A program made the position numbers and the translations under genes. The notes under the pieces were generated by a model that had not been told where the DNA came from, made no database searches, and saw nothing but the letters and a program-made list of their open reading frames with translations. Shown here piece after piece: positions 24,010-33,080 of a DNA stretch of 59,999 nucleotides. Each line of letters opens with the position of its first letter. The stretch's first letter is position 1. The DNA comes from Clostridia bacterium (GTDB taxonomy: Bacteria; Bacillota; Clostridia; Christensenellales; UBA1242), in the NCBI GenBank assembly GCA_017466725.1, contig JAFTTP010000009.1, forward strand, positions 1 to 59,999, in the 5' to 3' direction.

Positions 24010-25809
24010 TTATTTGGATACATAATAAATGTTATAAATGTTTCCATCTTCCATTTTAACGTCTACGTTATCTTCATCATAAGCAACGAAAAGGTCACTT
24101 GTTTCACCTTCAAACTTAACCATCTCACCTTCGTTGACACTTACATATAATTCCAAATCAAAATAATAATTTATAGAATAAATCCCATCAACTAATTCTG
24201 AATATTTCTTCAACTCAAATTCATATTTTTCTCCGTTGCTATAGAAATTAGCACCAACATAACCATCAGCGATTGCATAATCAAGATAAATTACACATTC
24301 CTCTCCAAAAGTGTCAGTATCTTCATATGGAATTGTCAATTCAGCGTCTTTGTACGCCTTCAAAACCAAACCTTCGTGTGACAAATCTACATTAGCATAA
24401 GGAAGTTTTTCCCCTGCAATAAGTTCTTTTAAATAAAGGTTGATTCTCCCTTCACAAAAAGCATATCCACCACAATCAAACATGCTTTCGCCGACATAAA
24501 CTGTAATATCATTGCAATATGTCACATAATCATTTTTTACATATTTAATAACATAAGTATTGCCCTCTTCTATAACGCAATTACCACCTGTAAATTCAGT
24601 GCCATTAATTGTAATGCTATCCTCCGCAACAACACCTAAGAGAACATTGTTGAATTGATAATTATCAGTTGCAAGTATAGCTTGTTCTTTCTTGACCTCT
24701 CGACTTGAGCCCCACCATATTTCTTCTTTCACATATGCATAACCTTCATTTGGAACAATCTTAAAATAAACTATTGCCAAATCGGTAGAATTGATTTTGT
24801 ATCCTTCTGGCATAGGCAAAGTCATAGCCTCATCAAGATAAGCCTTCAAAGTGCAGTTTTCTGGCACTTCCACATCAACATATTCGTTAATAAGACTTTC
24901 AACATCAGTCATAATAGGTGCACCACAGTAATGACCAACCTCTTCTCCATCTAAATATGCATAAAAATCATTTGTCATATATTCAGTCGGTTTGTCAGTT
25001 TCATTTAATTCAAGAGAATCCAAAATAGAAGAATCATAAGCAAGTGTTACCTGCTCTGTATAACAACTGCTACGGTCTGTTATCATGCCAGGACCACCCT
25101 TATATTCCCTGTAATAATAATCCTCACTGTCTTCAATTGATAAGATGTGATTTTCTGTAAATATAAATTTTACGGTATAATCAAGTTTTCCTATCTTTCC
25201 TTCAAAATCGCTTCCTGATTGAACATCTATCTTTCTTCTCTGACAAAATTCATATTTCCCACCGCCAAGTTGTTTATATTTAAGAGTATAGGAAATGTGA
25301 TTGATGATCCACCCGTCTTCAATTAAGTCTGCCTTTTCCTCTTCGGCGTCTTCATTTAACTCTGCAACATACTGCTCATAAGTTTCTTCAACATCATATG
25401 TTATGTAAGAAATTTCCCTTGAAACTTGTCTTGCCGCATAAAATTCGTCGGTTATTTCATTTCCATCCTGCGAATGATAACCAAGTGTGCCATCTTGATA
25501 TTTTTTTACAGCAGAGTAATCTTCTATACTTCCATCATCATTATACTCAATGTAGGCATATTCATGTGTGTCTGCATTATATGTAAGCTGCGATTCGATG
25601 GTTTCAACAGGTTTTTCATCTCCATTTCTGTATTTATACGTATCCACTATAGTGATAGAGTCCGCACATTTTTTCATTGCTACGTTTGCTTGTTGAAACA
25701 TTTGATGCATCGTTTCTTGACTTGGTCCACCACAACCAGCAAGCAACAATCCGCCACTTAAAACTAAAAGTCCTGCAGCCGCAATTGATGCAATTTTTTT
25801 CTTTTTCAT
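24010..25809 (-). CDS. Large surface lipoprotein of unknown function
   Basis: 599 residues. Signal with lipobox LLLAGC (Cys26), then an acidic, beta-rich mature part. The first 250 residues (TYKYRNGDEKPVETIESQLTYNADTHEYAYIEY) resemble substrate-type bacterial lipoproteins. Later sections contain imperfect repeats beginning LKAYLDEAMTLPMPEGY and LKAYKDAELTIPYEDTD, Bacterial-surface-repeat like. Own promoter at 25832-25861 and AAAGGAGAGGG ribosome site. No enzyme motif seen. Confidence 0.75.
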   Translation of the reverse strand: MKKKKIASIAAAGLLVLSGGLLLAGCGGPSQETMHQMFQQANVAMKKCADSITIVDTYKYRNGDEKPVETIESQLTYNADTHEYAYIEYNDDGSIEDYSAVKKYQDGTLGYHSQDGNEITDEFYAARQVSREISYITYDVEETYEQYVAELNEDAEEEKADLIEDGWIINHISYTLKYKQLGGGKYEFCQRRKIDVQSGSDFEGKIGKLDYTVKFIFTENHILSIEDSEDYYYREYKGGPGMITDRSSCYTEQVTLAYDSSILDSLELNETDKPTEYMTNDFYAYLDGEEVGHYCGAPIMTDVESLINEYVDVEVPENCTLKAYLDEAMTLPMPEGYKINSTDLAIVYFKIVPNEGYAYVKEEIWWGSSREVKKEQAILATDNYQFNNVLLGVVAEDSITINGTEFTGGNCVIEEGNTYVIKYVKNDYVTYCNDITVYVGESMFDCGGYAFCEGRINLYLKELIAGEKLPYANVDLSHEGLVLKAYKDAELTIPYEDTDTFGEECVIYLDYAIADGYVGANFYSNGEKYEFELKKYSELVDGIYSINYYFDLELYVSVNEGEMVKFEGETSDLFVAYDEDNVDVKMEDGNIYNIYYVSK

Positions 25810-25831
25810 ATTTCCCTCTCCTTTTATAAAG

Positions 25832-25861
25832 ATTATATCTGCTAAGACATAAAAAAGTCAA
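25832..25861 (-). promoter_or_regulatory. Promoter of the 24010-25809 lipoprotein
   Basis: TTGACT (25856-25861), 18-base spacer, TATAAT (25832-25837) on the minus strand. Confidence 0.75.
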
Positions 25862-25890
25862 TCAATTTAAGGACTTTGTTGACTTCTTAA

Positions 25891-25920
25891 AAAAAAGACA
25901 ATCAAACGATTGTCTTTTTT
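25891..25920 (-). terminator. Terminator after ypeB
   Basis: AAAAAAGACAATC and GATTGTCTTTTTT pair around a four-base loop, T-tracts on both sides. Confidence 0.8.
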
Positions 25921-25960
25921 ATCGAAATACGCTGTGGCAAATTCGGGCGACATCTGGTCG

Positions 25961-27346
25961 CTACATAAGTAAGTTTCCGTTGTCCGTTTCGATGACTTTT
26001 TGTACATTTTCAAGTTCGCCACTTGTTCCGTTGAAGAAGAAGTAATATTTGCCGTCCTCGCCGTTTGCCTCAACTTCCATACACACCACTTCGCGATTGT
26101 AATCAAGCGGCGAAAGCACCCAGCGCGACTTTATAATTTCAAATGTTGGTGGCAAATATCCAACCGCTTGAGCCTGCGTTAAACTGCCCTTTGAGATTTT
26201 TCTATCTGTGTGATTTGTGAAATATGGGGTAGCATCATAACCAACAATTGTGCCGCTTACCATATTTATTTTCACTTTAACAAGGTCTGGGTATAAAATA
26301 ATCCCATTTTGAGTTGGTGCGATGTTAAGATATATGTCTTCTTTAATCATGTCCGACCACACCACTTCTGGATTTTCAACACCATTTGCTTTTGCAAATT
26401 CAAGTGCAATTGTTTTTGCATTTTCAAAATCTATGTTTGCCTCACCTTCCGCACCGCTGCCGCTGATTGTAAGAATATGACCACCAATTTTTGTGGCTTG
26501 CACAAACAGCATTTCATCGTCAGAGTTTAGTGTGCGGAAATTATAAGTTTCAAATTTACCATTCGTTTCGCCCTCATACTCACTGCGCACGCTGTTTGTG
26601 AAAAGCTTGTCAAGTTTTGCCCTGACATCCTCTTTGCTTACAGCGCTGCCACTTAAACCTTTTACCTTACTATTTACAACAGAATCACTAAATGGGCCAT
26701 CATAAATCATGGTAGGATATTCAATATCAACCGATTTGAGCGAAGATAGAGTTGTACTAAACTCGTTTCCGTTTGCATCGATATTCATGCTTGCATCAAC
26801 AATAGAATAGCCCTTATTTAATTTTCTTGCAAACTCGTTAAGTTGATTTTTTAGTTCAATTACACTTTGATGAACTTGGTTTAAACTTACAACTTCATCC
26901 TCAGACAAACTTTCGCCTTGTGCTAATTTCTCTGCCAACACAGATGTATAGCCAGAAATTTGATTGACAAGTTTGACCGTGTCTTCAATGTCATTTTGCG
27001 ACAGTGGAAGTCCCGAAATTGATATACCCGCCTCGCTGGCATTATTTGACGCCTCAAGAAGTGTTTTTCGTTGATATGTAGTTGAAGTTGCACTTAAGGT
27101 TTTTGATATTTTTGTTTCAAGATTGTTTACACTTTCTAAAAGGTTGTAAAAATTGTCATTATAAACGTTTGCAAGTTCTGTCTTATATTGTTTTGCCTCA
27201 CTTTGGCTTGCGCCGCACCCTACTGCAAGGCCAATTGTGGTTGCACCCAGCACCGCCGTTGCAATTGCAAGAGATGTAATTATGGGCGTTTTTCTTTTAC
27301 TGTTTGTACCTTTAAAAAATTCGTTGTTTTGTTGTTTGTTTTTCAT
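25961..27346 (-). CDS. ypeB: Germination protein YpeB (PepSY-domain)
   Basis: Partner of the spore cortex hydrolase SleB, needed for its stability and localisation in the spore. 461 residues: basic start and one hydrophobic anchor (about 20-45), helical N-domain (ELANVYNDNFYNLLESVNNLETKISKTLSATS), then PepSY-like repeats in the C-terminal half (AKTIALEFAKANGVENPEVVW, KGSLTQAQAVGYLPP). It directly follows sleB (9-base gap), the standard sleB-ypeB pairing. Confidence 0.9.
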   Translation of the reverse strand: MKNKQQNNEFFKGTNSKRKTPIITSLAIATAVLGATTIGLAVGCGASQSEAKQYKTELANVYNDNFYNLLESVNNLETKISKTLSATSTTYQRKTLLEASNNASEAGISISGLPLSQNDIEDTVKLVNQISGYTSVLAEKLAQGESLSEDEVVSLNQVHQSVIELKNQLNEFARKLNKGYSIVDASMNIDANGNEFSTTLSSLKSVDIEYPTMIYDGPFSDSVVNSKVKGLSGSAVSKEDVRAKLDKLFTNSVRSEYEGETNGKFETYNFRTLNSDDEMLFVQATKIGGHILTISGSGAEGEANIDFENAKTIALEFAKANGVENPEVVWSDMIKEDIYLNIAPTQNGIILYPDLVKVKINMVSGTIVGYDATPYFTNHTDRKISKGSLTQAQAVGYLPPTFEIIKSRWVLSPLDYNREVVCMEVEANGEDGKYYFFFNGTSGELENVQKVIETDNGNLLM

Positions 27347-27355
27347 TTATGCCCC

Positions 27356-28045
27356 CTATAATGCAAACACATGCTTGCCTATTGTAACAACCGTCTTTCG
27401 TGACCAAATCCAAGAACTTGTTGCGGTTGCCGGATTGTAATAATACAAACATCCATATGTTGGATCCCAACCGTTCAACGCATCTTGTGCGGCCTTATAA
27501 GCGGTTGAATTTGGCGTTAAATTAATTTGCCCATCATTTACCGCAGTAAACGCCCAAGGCTGATAAATCACGCCAGAAATTGTATTTGGAAAGGCTGAGT
27601 TTTTTACCCTGTTTAAAACAACCGCGGCAACAGCCACCTGCCCTGTGTAAGGCTCGCCTCTTGCCTCCGCATAAACGCATCTTGCCAAAAGATTTAAATC
27701 GCTTGAGCTGGTCGATGCGCTTGCGCCTTTGCTGCCTGAAAGGGTAATTCCCATTGCAGCCGCCGTCTTAGGCCCCACAATACCATCCACGGCAAGACCG
27801 TTTTTACTTTGAAAATATCGCACAGCCTTTCTTGTCTGGTTGCCATATATGCCATCAACTGCACCAGAATAATACCCCCAGCGCTTAAGCTTTGTTTGAA
27901 TTTTCACATTTTCAGAATATGTAGTCGCCGCTTCAGCAATCATAACCTCTTGTTTGCTTGGCGCCGCCACGGCTGTGGCAACCCCCGCAAGCGAAGATGC
28001 CAGCATAATCGAAAGCGCAATTCCTTTAATCAACTTTTTATTCAT
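27356..28045 (-). CDS. sleB: Spore cortex-lytic enzyme SleB
   Basis: Lytic transglycosylase acting on muramic-delta-lactam cortex peptidoglycan at germination. 229 residues: signal peptide (1-30), peptidoglycan-binding domain (about 45-95; IQTKLKRWGYYSGAVDGIYGNQTRKAVRYFQSKNGL region), and Hydrolase_2 catalytic domain (about 115-229) with the catalytic Glu in VYAEARGEPYTGQVAVAAV. The start overlaps the spoIIR stop by ATGA, tying a forespore signalling gene to a germination pair in one operon. Confidence 0.93.
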   Translation of the reverse strand: MNKKLIKGIALSIMLASSLAGVATAVAAPSKQEVMIAEAATTYSENVKIQTKLKRWGYYSGAVDGIYGNQTRKAVRYFQSKNGLAVDGIVGPKTAAAMGITLSGSKGASASTSSSDLNLLARCVYAEARGEPYTGQVAVAAVVLNRVKNSAFPNTISGVIYQPWAFTAVNDGQINLTPNSTAYKAAQDALNGWDPTYGCLYYYNPATATSSWIWSRKTVVTIGKHVFAL

Positions 28046-28572
28046 TTTTCCTCCCCTGTTATACTTTTAATTATCTCCCAAATTTTAGAAATATATACAA
28101 CATTGTCGGAATTTGTAGATGAAGTAAAGCAAAATGCTGGATAAACAAGACACCACCAATTATTGCCATCACCACTGCCCAGATTTAAAATGAGCGCATC
28201 GTAAACGCCCTCTTCAAGCGTAAGGTCGTCATAACACCTTGTAGGAAAATATTCTTGTTTCATCTGGGCGGTGCTTTTGTAAGCAAATCCATTTTCCTCT
28301 AAAACTGCATCTGCAGCGCTTTCAATTAAATCAAAATTGTTCTGCACCAAACGCTTTGCATCTTCAAATGTTTCCGCCTCGCTTAAAACAGGAATAAGCG
28401 CATCAACTACTGCATCCTTAACAAGATATTTTACTGCTTGGTCTGCTTGCGAATTAGAATTTGCCCTGATATGTATTCTTAAATATTGCTTTTGTTCCAC
28501 TTGAACTGTTGGGCAAAAGATAAAAATTAAAGCCAATCCAATTACAGAAATTAAACCTAAAAACCATTTCAT
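28042..28572 (-). CDS. spoIIR: Stage II sporulation protein R
   Basis: Secreted forespore signal that triggers SpoIIGA to process pro-sigma-E in the mother cell. 176 residues: N-terminal signal/anchor, conserved LRIHIRANSNSQADQAVKYL, then YFPTRCYDDLTLEEGVYDAL and GDGNNWWCLVYPAFCF. AAGGTG precedes the ATG. Its partner spoIIGA lies 27 kb away in the same window. In known species spoIIR is under sigma-F; a specific promoter is not clear here. Confidence 0.93.
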   Translation of the reverse strand: MKWFLGLISVIGLALIFIFCPTVQVEQKQYLRIHIRANSNSQADQAVKYLVKDAVVDALIPVLSEAETFEDAKRLVQNNFDLIESAADAVLEENGFAYKSTAQMKQEYFPTRCYDDLTLEEGVYDALILNLGSGDGNNWWCLVYPAFCFTSSTNSDNVVYISKIWEIIKSITGEEK

Positions 28573-28622
28573 ATTTCACCTTCTGCAAAAAATATTGACT
28601 TAATTTATTGAATAATACACAA

Positions 28623-28656
28623 AAAAACGCAAAAATTTTGATTTTTTTGCGTTTTT
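28623..28656. terminator. Bidirectional terminator between the SPOCS gene and spoIIR
   Basis: AAAAACGCAAAAA and TTTTTGCGTTTTT form an AT-rich 13-bp stem with flanking T-tracts. Confidence 0.75.
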
Positions 28657-28674
28657 AATAAACATTTTGTTAAA

Positions 28675-30192
28675 TTATAACTGTGTCCTTTGATAAAACA
28701 GCACAAGCGGAGTATCTTTCTCTACAGGAAATGTGACTTCCGGGTTCTGCGCAAGAATAACCTCTTCTTTTACATGCGCCCCTTTTGCAACATCCCATAA
28801 CTCTTTGCCTGCGCGGGCAAAAATTACTTCCATTGCATAGTTTTTCTCTTGATACTCTTCGCCAAATGATGCCTCAGAAATCACTCCGCCATTTAATTGC
28901 TTACAGCAGTTTACCGCTGCTTTAATTTTTGCGTCATAAATAAGTTCTCTGCCTTTTTTCACAACAACATCTGCATCAGTCACAATTGCCCTGATTGAAA
29001 GGCTTGCATTCTCGCCGCATTTAGTTTTATCTGAAATTACAAAAGGTACATCTATTACAACACTATAAAGCGATGAAGTCTCGTCGTTAAGGTACACAAC
29101 AGTTGTTTGGGCAATTCCTTCAATAAAAATCTCGCCATCCTTAATATAGTTGTTTGTTACGCTGACTTTATTTGCACCGCTAAATAAAAGTTTATCAACT
29201 CTTGGTTTGTCTTCGTCTATGGTAAGCGAGCCTTCAATTTTTCCTTCAACAATTTCTGCATCACAAAGGCTGGTCATTTCAAATGAGTTCATAGTAATGT
29301 TTACATCGGCTTTTGTACTGTAAAGATCTTTGACTGTGCTGATTGTTGTATTTTCGTAAGCAAATACATTGAAATTGATTGGCACTTTTACAACAAGTTT
29401 ACCACCTTTTTCATCTTGCACAACCTCAGCAACAACGCCCTCTTGGCAGATGGATGCATAGCCTTCTACGCTTGAGTCTCTTGTAGTGCCAGCAAGTTCT
29501 ACTTCTTGCTTAAATGTGTCATAAATATATCCGCTTTCAAACTTATCATTTTCGCTTACATACAACACTCTGCTGATTACATCACCCGAAACAGTAACAT
29601 AATTTGCCCCGGCCTCGGCCGATTTAACCATCGCTTTACTTTCAGTAAGCAAAATCTTTTTAATATTATCGCGCAAATTGATGTCGCTTTCGCTTATCAT
29701 GCTGTCTTTCCCACAGCCAATATATTTTACAATATCAACTTCTTCGTTTTGATAGCAAACATCGTCATCATCACAACGTAAAGATAAATTTTCTTGATTG
29801 CTTACCACAAATCCACTTTGAGAAAGTATAACGTTTACCCTTACATTTTCATCGCCCACAATTTCACTTGTCGCATCAATTACGTCAACATTAATAAGGG
29901 CGCAAGCGTTTTGAGCAATTTGCTCCCCTTCAAACTTTGATGAATATGGACATGATGAATTTACAGTACAAATTTCGCCTTCGCCAGTCATAAACACAAC
30001 CCTCACGTCAACTACACCGGCAAAGGTAACCATCTTATCTAAAACCTCTTGATTTTGCACGCAAGCATCAACTTGAACAGTTAAAATTTTAATGCAATTT
30101 GCGCCAGTTGCAACATTACACTCAACACTTAATTCTCCTTTGTTTAGCACAACCTTTTTCGCAGTTAAAAAACTATTCTTCTCAAATGCCAT
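28675..30192 (-). CDS. SPOCS/DUF3794 protein (SipL-like) with degenerate LysM
   Basis: 505 residues from the ATG preceded by GTGGAGGG. It contains repeated SPOCS-type beta domains, with characteristic stretches such as KILTVQVDACVQNQEVLDKMVTFAGVVDVRVVF and GYIYDTFKQEVEL, and a C-terminal LysM-like segment VIFARAGKELWDVAKGAHVKEEVILAQNP. This domain order matches SipL, the clostridial protein that partners SpoIVA in coat assembly. It might alternatively be another DUF3794 spore protein. Divergent from veg. Confidence 0.82.
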   Translation of the reverse strand: MAFEKNSFLTAKKVVLNKGELSVECNVATGANCIKILTVQVDACVQNQEVLDKMVTFAGVVDVRVVFMTGEGEICTVNSSCPYSSKFEGEQIAQNACALINVDVIDATSEIVGDENVRVNVILSQSGFVVSNQENLSLRCDDDDVCYQNEEVDIVKYIGCGKDSMISESDINLRDNIKKILLTESKAMVKSAEAGANYVTVSGDVISRVLYVSENDKFESGYIYDTFKQEVELAGTTRDSSVEGYASICQEGVVAEVVQDEKGGKLVVKVPINFNVFAYENTTISTVKDLYSTKADVNITMNSFEMTSLCDAEIVEGKIEGSLTIDEDKPRVDKLLFSGANKVSVTNNYIKDGEIFIEGIAQTTVVYLNDETSSLYSVVIDVPFVISDKTKCGENASLSIRAIVTDADVVVKKGRELIYDAKIKAAVNCCKQLNGGVISEASFGEEYQEKNYAMEVIFARAGKELWDVAKGAHVKEEVILAQNPEVTFPVEKDTPLVLFYQRTQL

Positions 30193-30295
30193 AAACCCTC
30201 CACTCATTTACGAGATATTAATACTCTTGGTCGCAAAAAAATATTACAAAAGTTTAAAAATTTTTATTTTGGCAATAACCTATATGGAGGTATTT

Positions 30296-30526
30296 ATGAG
30301 AAAAGCCGGAGCCAGCCTAGATGAAATCAAACAAAAAATACTCGCCCTTAAAGGCAGCCATGTTGAAATGAATATAAATAGAGGTCGCAAAAAATTTGAC
30401 TCTTTCAGTGGTATTGTGAAAGATGTATATCCAAGCGTATTTACTGTTGTTTCAACTGGCGGCGCACAAAATATACAAACATTTTCTTATTATGACGTGC
30501 TTTGCGGGAATGTGGTGTTTTTATAA
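30296..30526 (+). CDS. veg: Veg family protein
   Basis: 76 residues from the ATG preceded by TGGAGGT. The signature LDEIKQKILALKGSHVEMNINRGRKK is typical of Veg, a small beta-barrel protein abundant in vegetative Bacillus and linked to biofilm gene control and spore outgrowth. Reading frames upstream of this ATG are spurious. Monocistronic, divergent from the SPOCS gene. Confidence 0.92.
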   Translation: MRKAGASLDEIKQKILALKGSHVEMNINRGRKKFDSFSGIVKDVYPSVFTVVSTGGAQNIQTFSYYDVLCGNVVFL

Positions 30527-30635
30527 AAAAATATTAAATTTTTATCGTGTATTCTTAATATTGTTAAATTGCCACTTAAACCTTGACAAAATTTATTGTA
30601 TTTGATAAAATTATTTTGTACTTAATGGAGGGGAT

Positions 30636-30871
30636 ATGAAAAAAGAAAGAGAAATTGAAACGGCACACAACTTTCATTAGACGAAGCGCTGGGAATTAAA
30701 GTTGAACAAAAACAACCACAACTTGCACCAGAAACAGTTTCATACAGCGAAAGAGAAAGCACAATGCTTAACGACGCTGGCGAAGAAATTTCTGTTGAGA
30801 ATGGTTATGCGCCTGCAGACGTTGAAGAACTTGAACGTTTGGCACGCGAAGACGAAGAAAATGCTTTGTAA
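30636..30871 (+). pseudogene. Small acidic protein gene with one-base frameshift
   Basis: A strong ribosome site (GGAGGGGAT) precedes ATG 30636. The frame MKKEREIE closes early at a TAG, but a second frame starting in the same place reads NGTQLSLDEALGIKVEQ and continues to NAL-stop at 30871. Restoring one A in GAAACGG (about 30659) gives a continuous 78-residue acidic protein. So the gene lost a base, or the assembly did. No recognised domain; similar length and position to small cytosolic regulators. Confidence 0.6.
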
Positions 30872-30912
30872 TTAAGAAAAAATGTGTTAAAATAATATTA
30901 AGGAGAGTAAAA

Positions 30913-31308
30913 ATGGCAAACGTAATTAGAAACATGAATTTTAAACCAATCTTGGAAAAAATCAACTATGAAAGATTAAGCGAACCTCAACCAAACGCAA
31001 ATGTAAATGTACAAGTTTGGGACGATATGCAAGTAAAAAGACTTCGCTCTGATGCAGTGAAAATTGAACTTACTCGTTTTATCAAACCAGACCCATCTTG
31101 CCTTTTCACAATTGAGGCAACCATTGGCGTTGAGGTGATTGTAAACACAAGCGAATATGACGCGCTTGAAGATGAGGTAGAATTTTTCAAAACAAGCCCT
31201 GTTGCAAGAGTACTTGTAAACAACTTGGTGACAATCCTTGCAAACCTTACAATGCACTCACAACTTGGCCCAATTGTTACTGCACCAATGTGTCAATTTC
31301 CAAAATAG
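30913..31308 (+). CDS. Hypothetical protein, possible SecB-like fold
   Basis: 131 residues with TAAGGAG before the ATG. No signal peptide. The later half (TIEATIGVEVIV, then VARVLVNNLVTILANLTMHSQLGPIVTAP) resembles the strand-helix-proline ending of the SecB/DUF1149 superfamily, chaperone-like proteins. This is a pattern-level resemblance only. It follows the frameshifted small gene by 41 bases, so the two may form one transcript. Confidence 0.6.
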   Translation: MANVIRNMNFKPILEKINYERLSEPQPNANVNVQVWDDMQVKRLRSDAVKIELTRFIKPDPSCLFTIEATIGVEVIVNTSEYDALEDEVEFFKTSPVARVLVNNLVTILANLTMHSQLGPIVTAPMCQFPK

Positions 31309-31316
31309 GTTAAAGC

Positions 31317-31344
31317 AAAAAACACGGAAACTTCCGTGTTTTTT
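31317..31344 (+). terminator. Terminator after the SecB-like gene
   Basis: AACACGGAA and TTCCGTGTT form a 9-bp stem followed by TTTTATTT; also usable by the convergent SIMPL gene. Confidence 0.75.
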
Positions 31345-31350
31345 ATTTGC

Positions 31351-32253
31351 TTATTTTTCAAAAATTGCAACAACTTTTGCATCGATGTTTACATTGCCAA
31401 TATAGTCAGCAAGTTTAACTTCGTTTGAACTTGACTTCAAAAGCATTGGTGTATGCACCATTTCTTCCTTAATTTTTACAAGCGTAAGCCCTTGTTGACC
31501 AGACAGTTTTTCCGCCTTAATCTTTGCGTTTTCAAGAGCTTTAGAAAGTGCAATATTGTATTGACTGTCCATATCAGACACCTTATAGGCAATATTGTCA
31601 ATGCAGCACACACCATTTTCAGTCAACACATCAATATATTCTTGCAAGGCGTCAAGCGCGGCAAGTTCAACACTTATACATGCAGTTGTACAATAACCAG
31701 TAATTGATTTTGTCAAACTAAATTCATAGCAAGGGCTACAATTAAAACACTCAAGTTTTATATTATCTTTATTGGCGCCCTTATCAGTCAATGCAGTGGC
31801 AACATTATCAAAAATTGAAAGAGTGTTTTCTTTTGAAGTATTGCAGTCATTTTCAAGTGTTTCGATGCGGGCATAAATCACTGCACTGTCAGGTGCTACG
31901 CTTGTACTTGCACTGCCTACAACCAAAATGGAAAGTTGGTCGTCCACTTCATATTCAACAACGTTTTCTGGCGTTGCGTTTTCAATAATTTCGCCATCAG
32001 TTTGCAGCGCATCTCCTTCAGCACCACTTATTGCATCTTCATCATAATCAGCCTCATCCTCAGCCTCACCATCGTCATCTTGAACATCTAAAACGATTTC
32101 TTCTTCGGCGTCTCGCTCATAAATTTCTTCCGCCACAGCCATCTGCTGCATAATTATTGGCTTTTTATTCTCTTCTTCCTTTTTCACTACGCAAAACAAT
32201 GCCAGCGTCAAGCATCCAAGCGCAAATGCACGCTTTAAAATTTGATTTTTCAT
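31351..32253 (-). CDS. SIMPL-domain (DUF541) secreted protein
   Basis: 300 residues from the ATG after GGAGGATAAAA. Residues 1-20 are a signal anchor; about 35-95 is a very acidic linker (DVQDDDGEAEDEADYDEDA) typical of a surface spacer; the rest is a SIMPL domain, beginning LSILVVGSASTSVAPDSAVIYARIETLE and including YNIALSKALENAKIKAEKLS. The family includes outer-surface oxidative-stress proteins of uncertain biochemistry. A Cys cluster (CFNCSPC) within the domain is unusual. Monocistronic. Confidence 0.85.
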   Translation of the reverse strand: MKNQILKRAFALGCLTLALFCVVKKEEENKKPIIMQQMAVAEEIYERDAEEEIVLDVQDDDGEAEDEADYDEDAISGAEGDALQTDGEIIENATPENVVEYEVDDQLSILVVGSASTSVAPDSAVIYARIETLENDCNTSKENTLSIFDNVATALTDKGANKDNIKLECFNCSPCYEFSLTKSITGYCTTACISVELAALDALQEYIDVLTENGVCCIDNIAYKVSDMDSQYNIALSKALENAKIKAEKLSGQQGLTLVKIKEEMVHTPMLLKSSSNEVKLADYIGNVNIDAKVVAIFEK

Positions 32254-32343
32254 TATTTTTTTATCCTCCGCATTTAAGTTGAGCAAAGTATAAAAAAATA
32301 TTTATCCTCGACAAAATATTTCAAAAAAACAAACTAAGTTTGC

Positions 32344-33075
32344 CTATTTGACATACTTAGTTTGCAAGATTTCTAAATATTTACCATCTTTTTCGTTTGT
32401 TGTAAGCTGCGGCAACACTTGAACGCCGCTTTTCCCGCCCTTTACAGCCTCAATCACCACCAGCACCACACGTCCTCTTCCATTCTCGGTAAAAAACATG
32501 CGCTTTGGCTGAAGGTTATTTTTCACCAGTTGACATATAAGTTCCGCCGAGCGCTCGGCCGTATAAACAAGATAAAACTTTCCGCCAAACCTAAGCATTT
32601 TGCTTGCCGTTGAACAAAGTTTATCAATTTTTAAAGTGCTGTCATGGCGAGCGACATCTTTCACCACGTTATCATTATGCGACACGTCATCTTTCATATA
32701 TGGCGGATTTGAAAACACAACATCAGCACTGCCCGCATCAAAATATTTGTTAAAATTATCAACATCGTCATTGACTGGCGTAATTTTGTTTTGCAATTGA
32801 TTTAAATTAATGTTTTTTTCTGTCAGCTCATACATAGCGCGCTGCAATTCAAAAGCAATACAATTTTTAAACTTGCTTTTTGCTGACAAAAGTATTGAAA
32901 TCACCCCGCAGCCGCTGCCTATTTCAACACAAAAATCATTCTGCTTTGTTTTGATGAAGTTTGCAAGCACCACAGAATCGGAAGTAAAAGTGTAAAGATT
33001 TTTATCTTGTATAATTTTAAGCCCTTGGCACTGCAAATCTTCCAGCCTTTCAGTATCTTTAAGTTTAACTTCCAT
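32344..33075 (-). CDS. yabB: tRNA1(Val) A37 N6-methyltransferase family (TrmN6/YabB)
   Basis: 243 residues. SAM-binding motif VEIGSGCGVISILLS and catalytic NPPY (FSNPPYMKDDV) of N6-adenine methyltransferases. Follows ricT and holB, the same order as holB-yaaT-yabA-yabB in Bacillus, except that yabA is missing. The tRNA target is inferred from the family. Confidence 0.87.
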   Translation of the reverse strand: MEVKLKDTERLEDLQCQGLKIIQDKNLYTFTSDSVVLANFIKTKQNDFCVEIGSGCGVISILLSAKSKFKNCIAFELQRAMYELTEKNINLNQLQNKITPVNDDVDNFNKYFDAGSADVVFSNPPYMKDDVSHNDNVVKDVARHDSTLKIDKLCSTASKMLRFGGKFYLVYTAERSAELICQLVKNNLQPKRMFFTENGRGRVVLVVIEAVKGGKSGVQVLPQLTTNEKDGKYLEILQTKYVK

Positions 33076-33080
33076 GCTGC

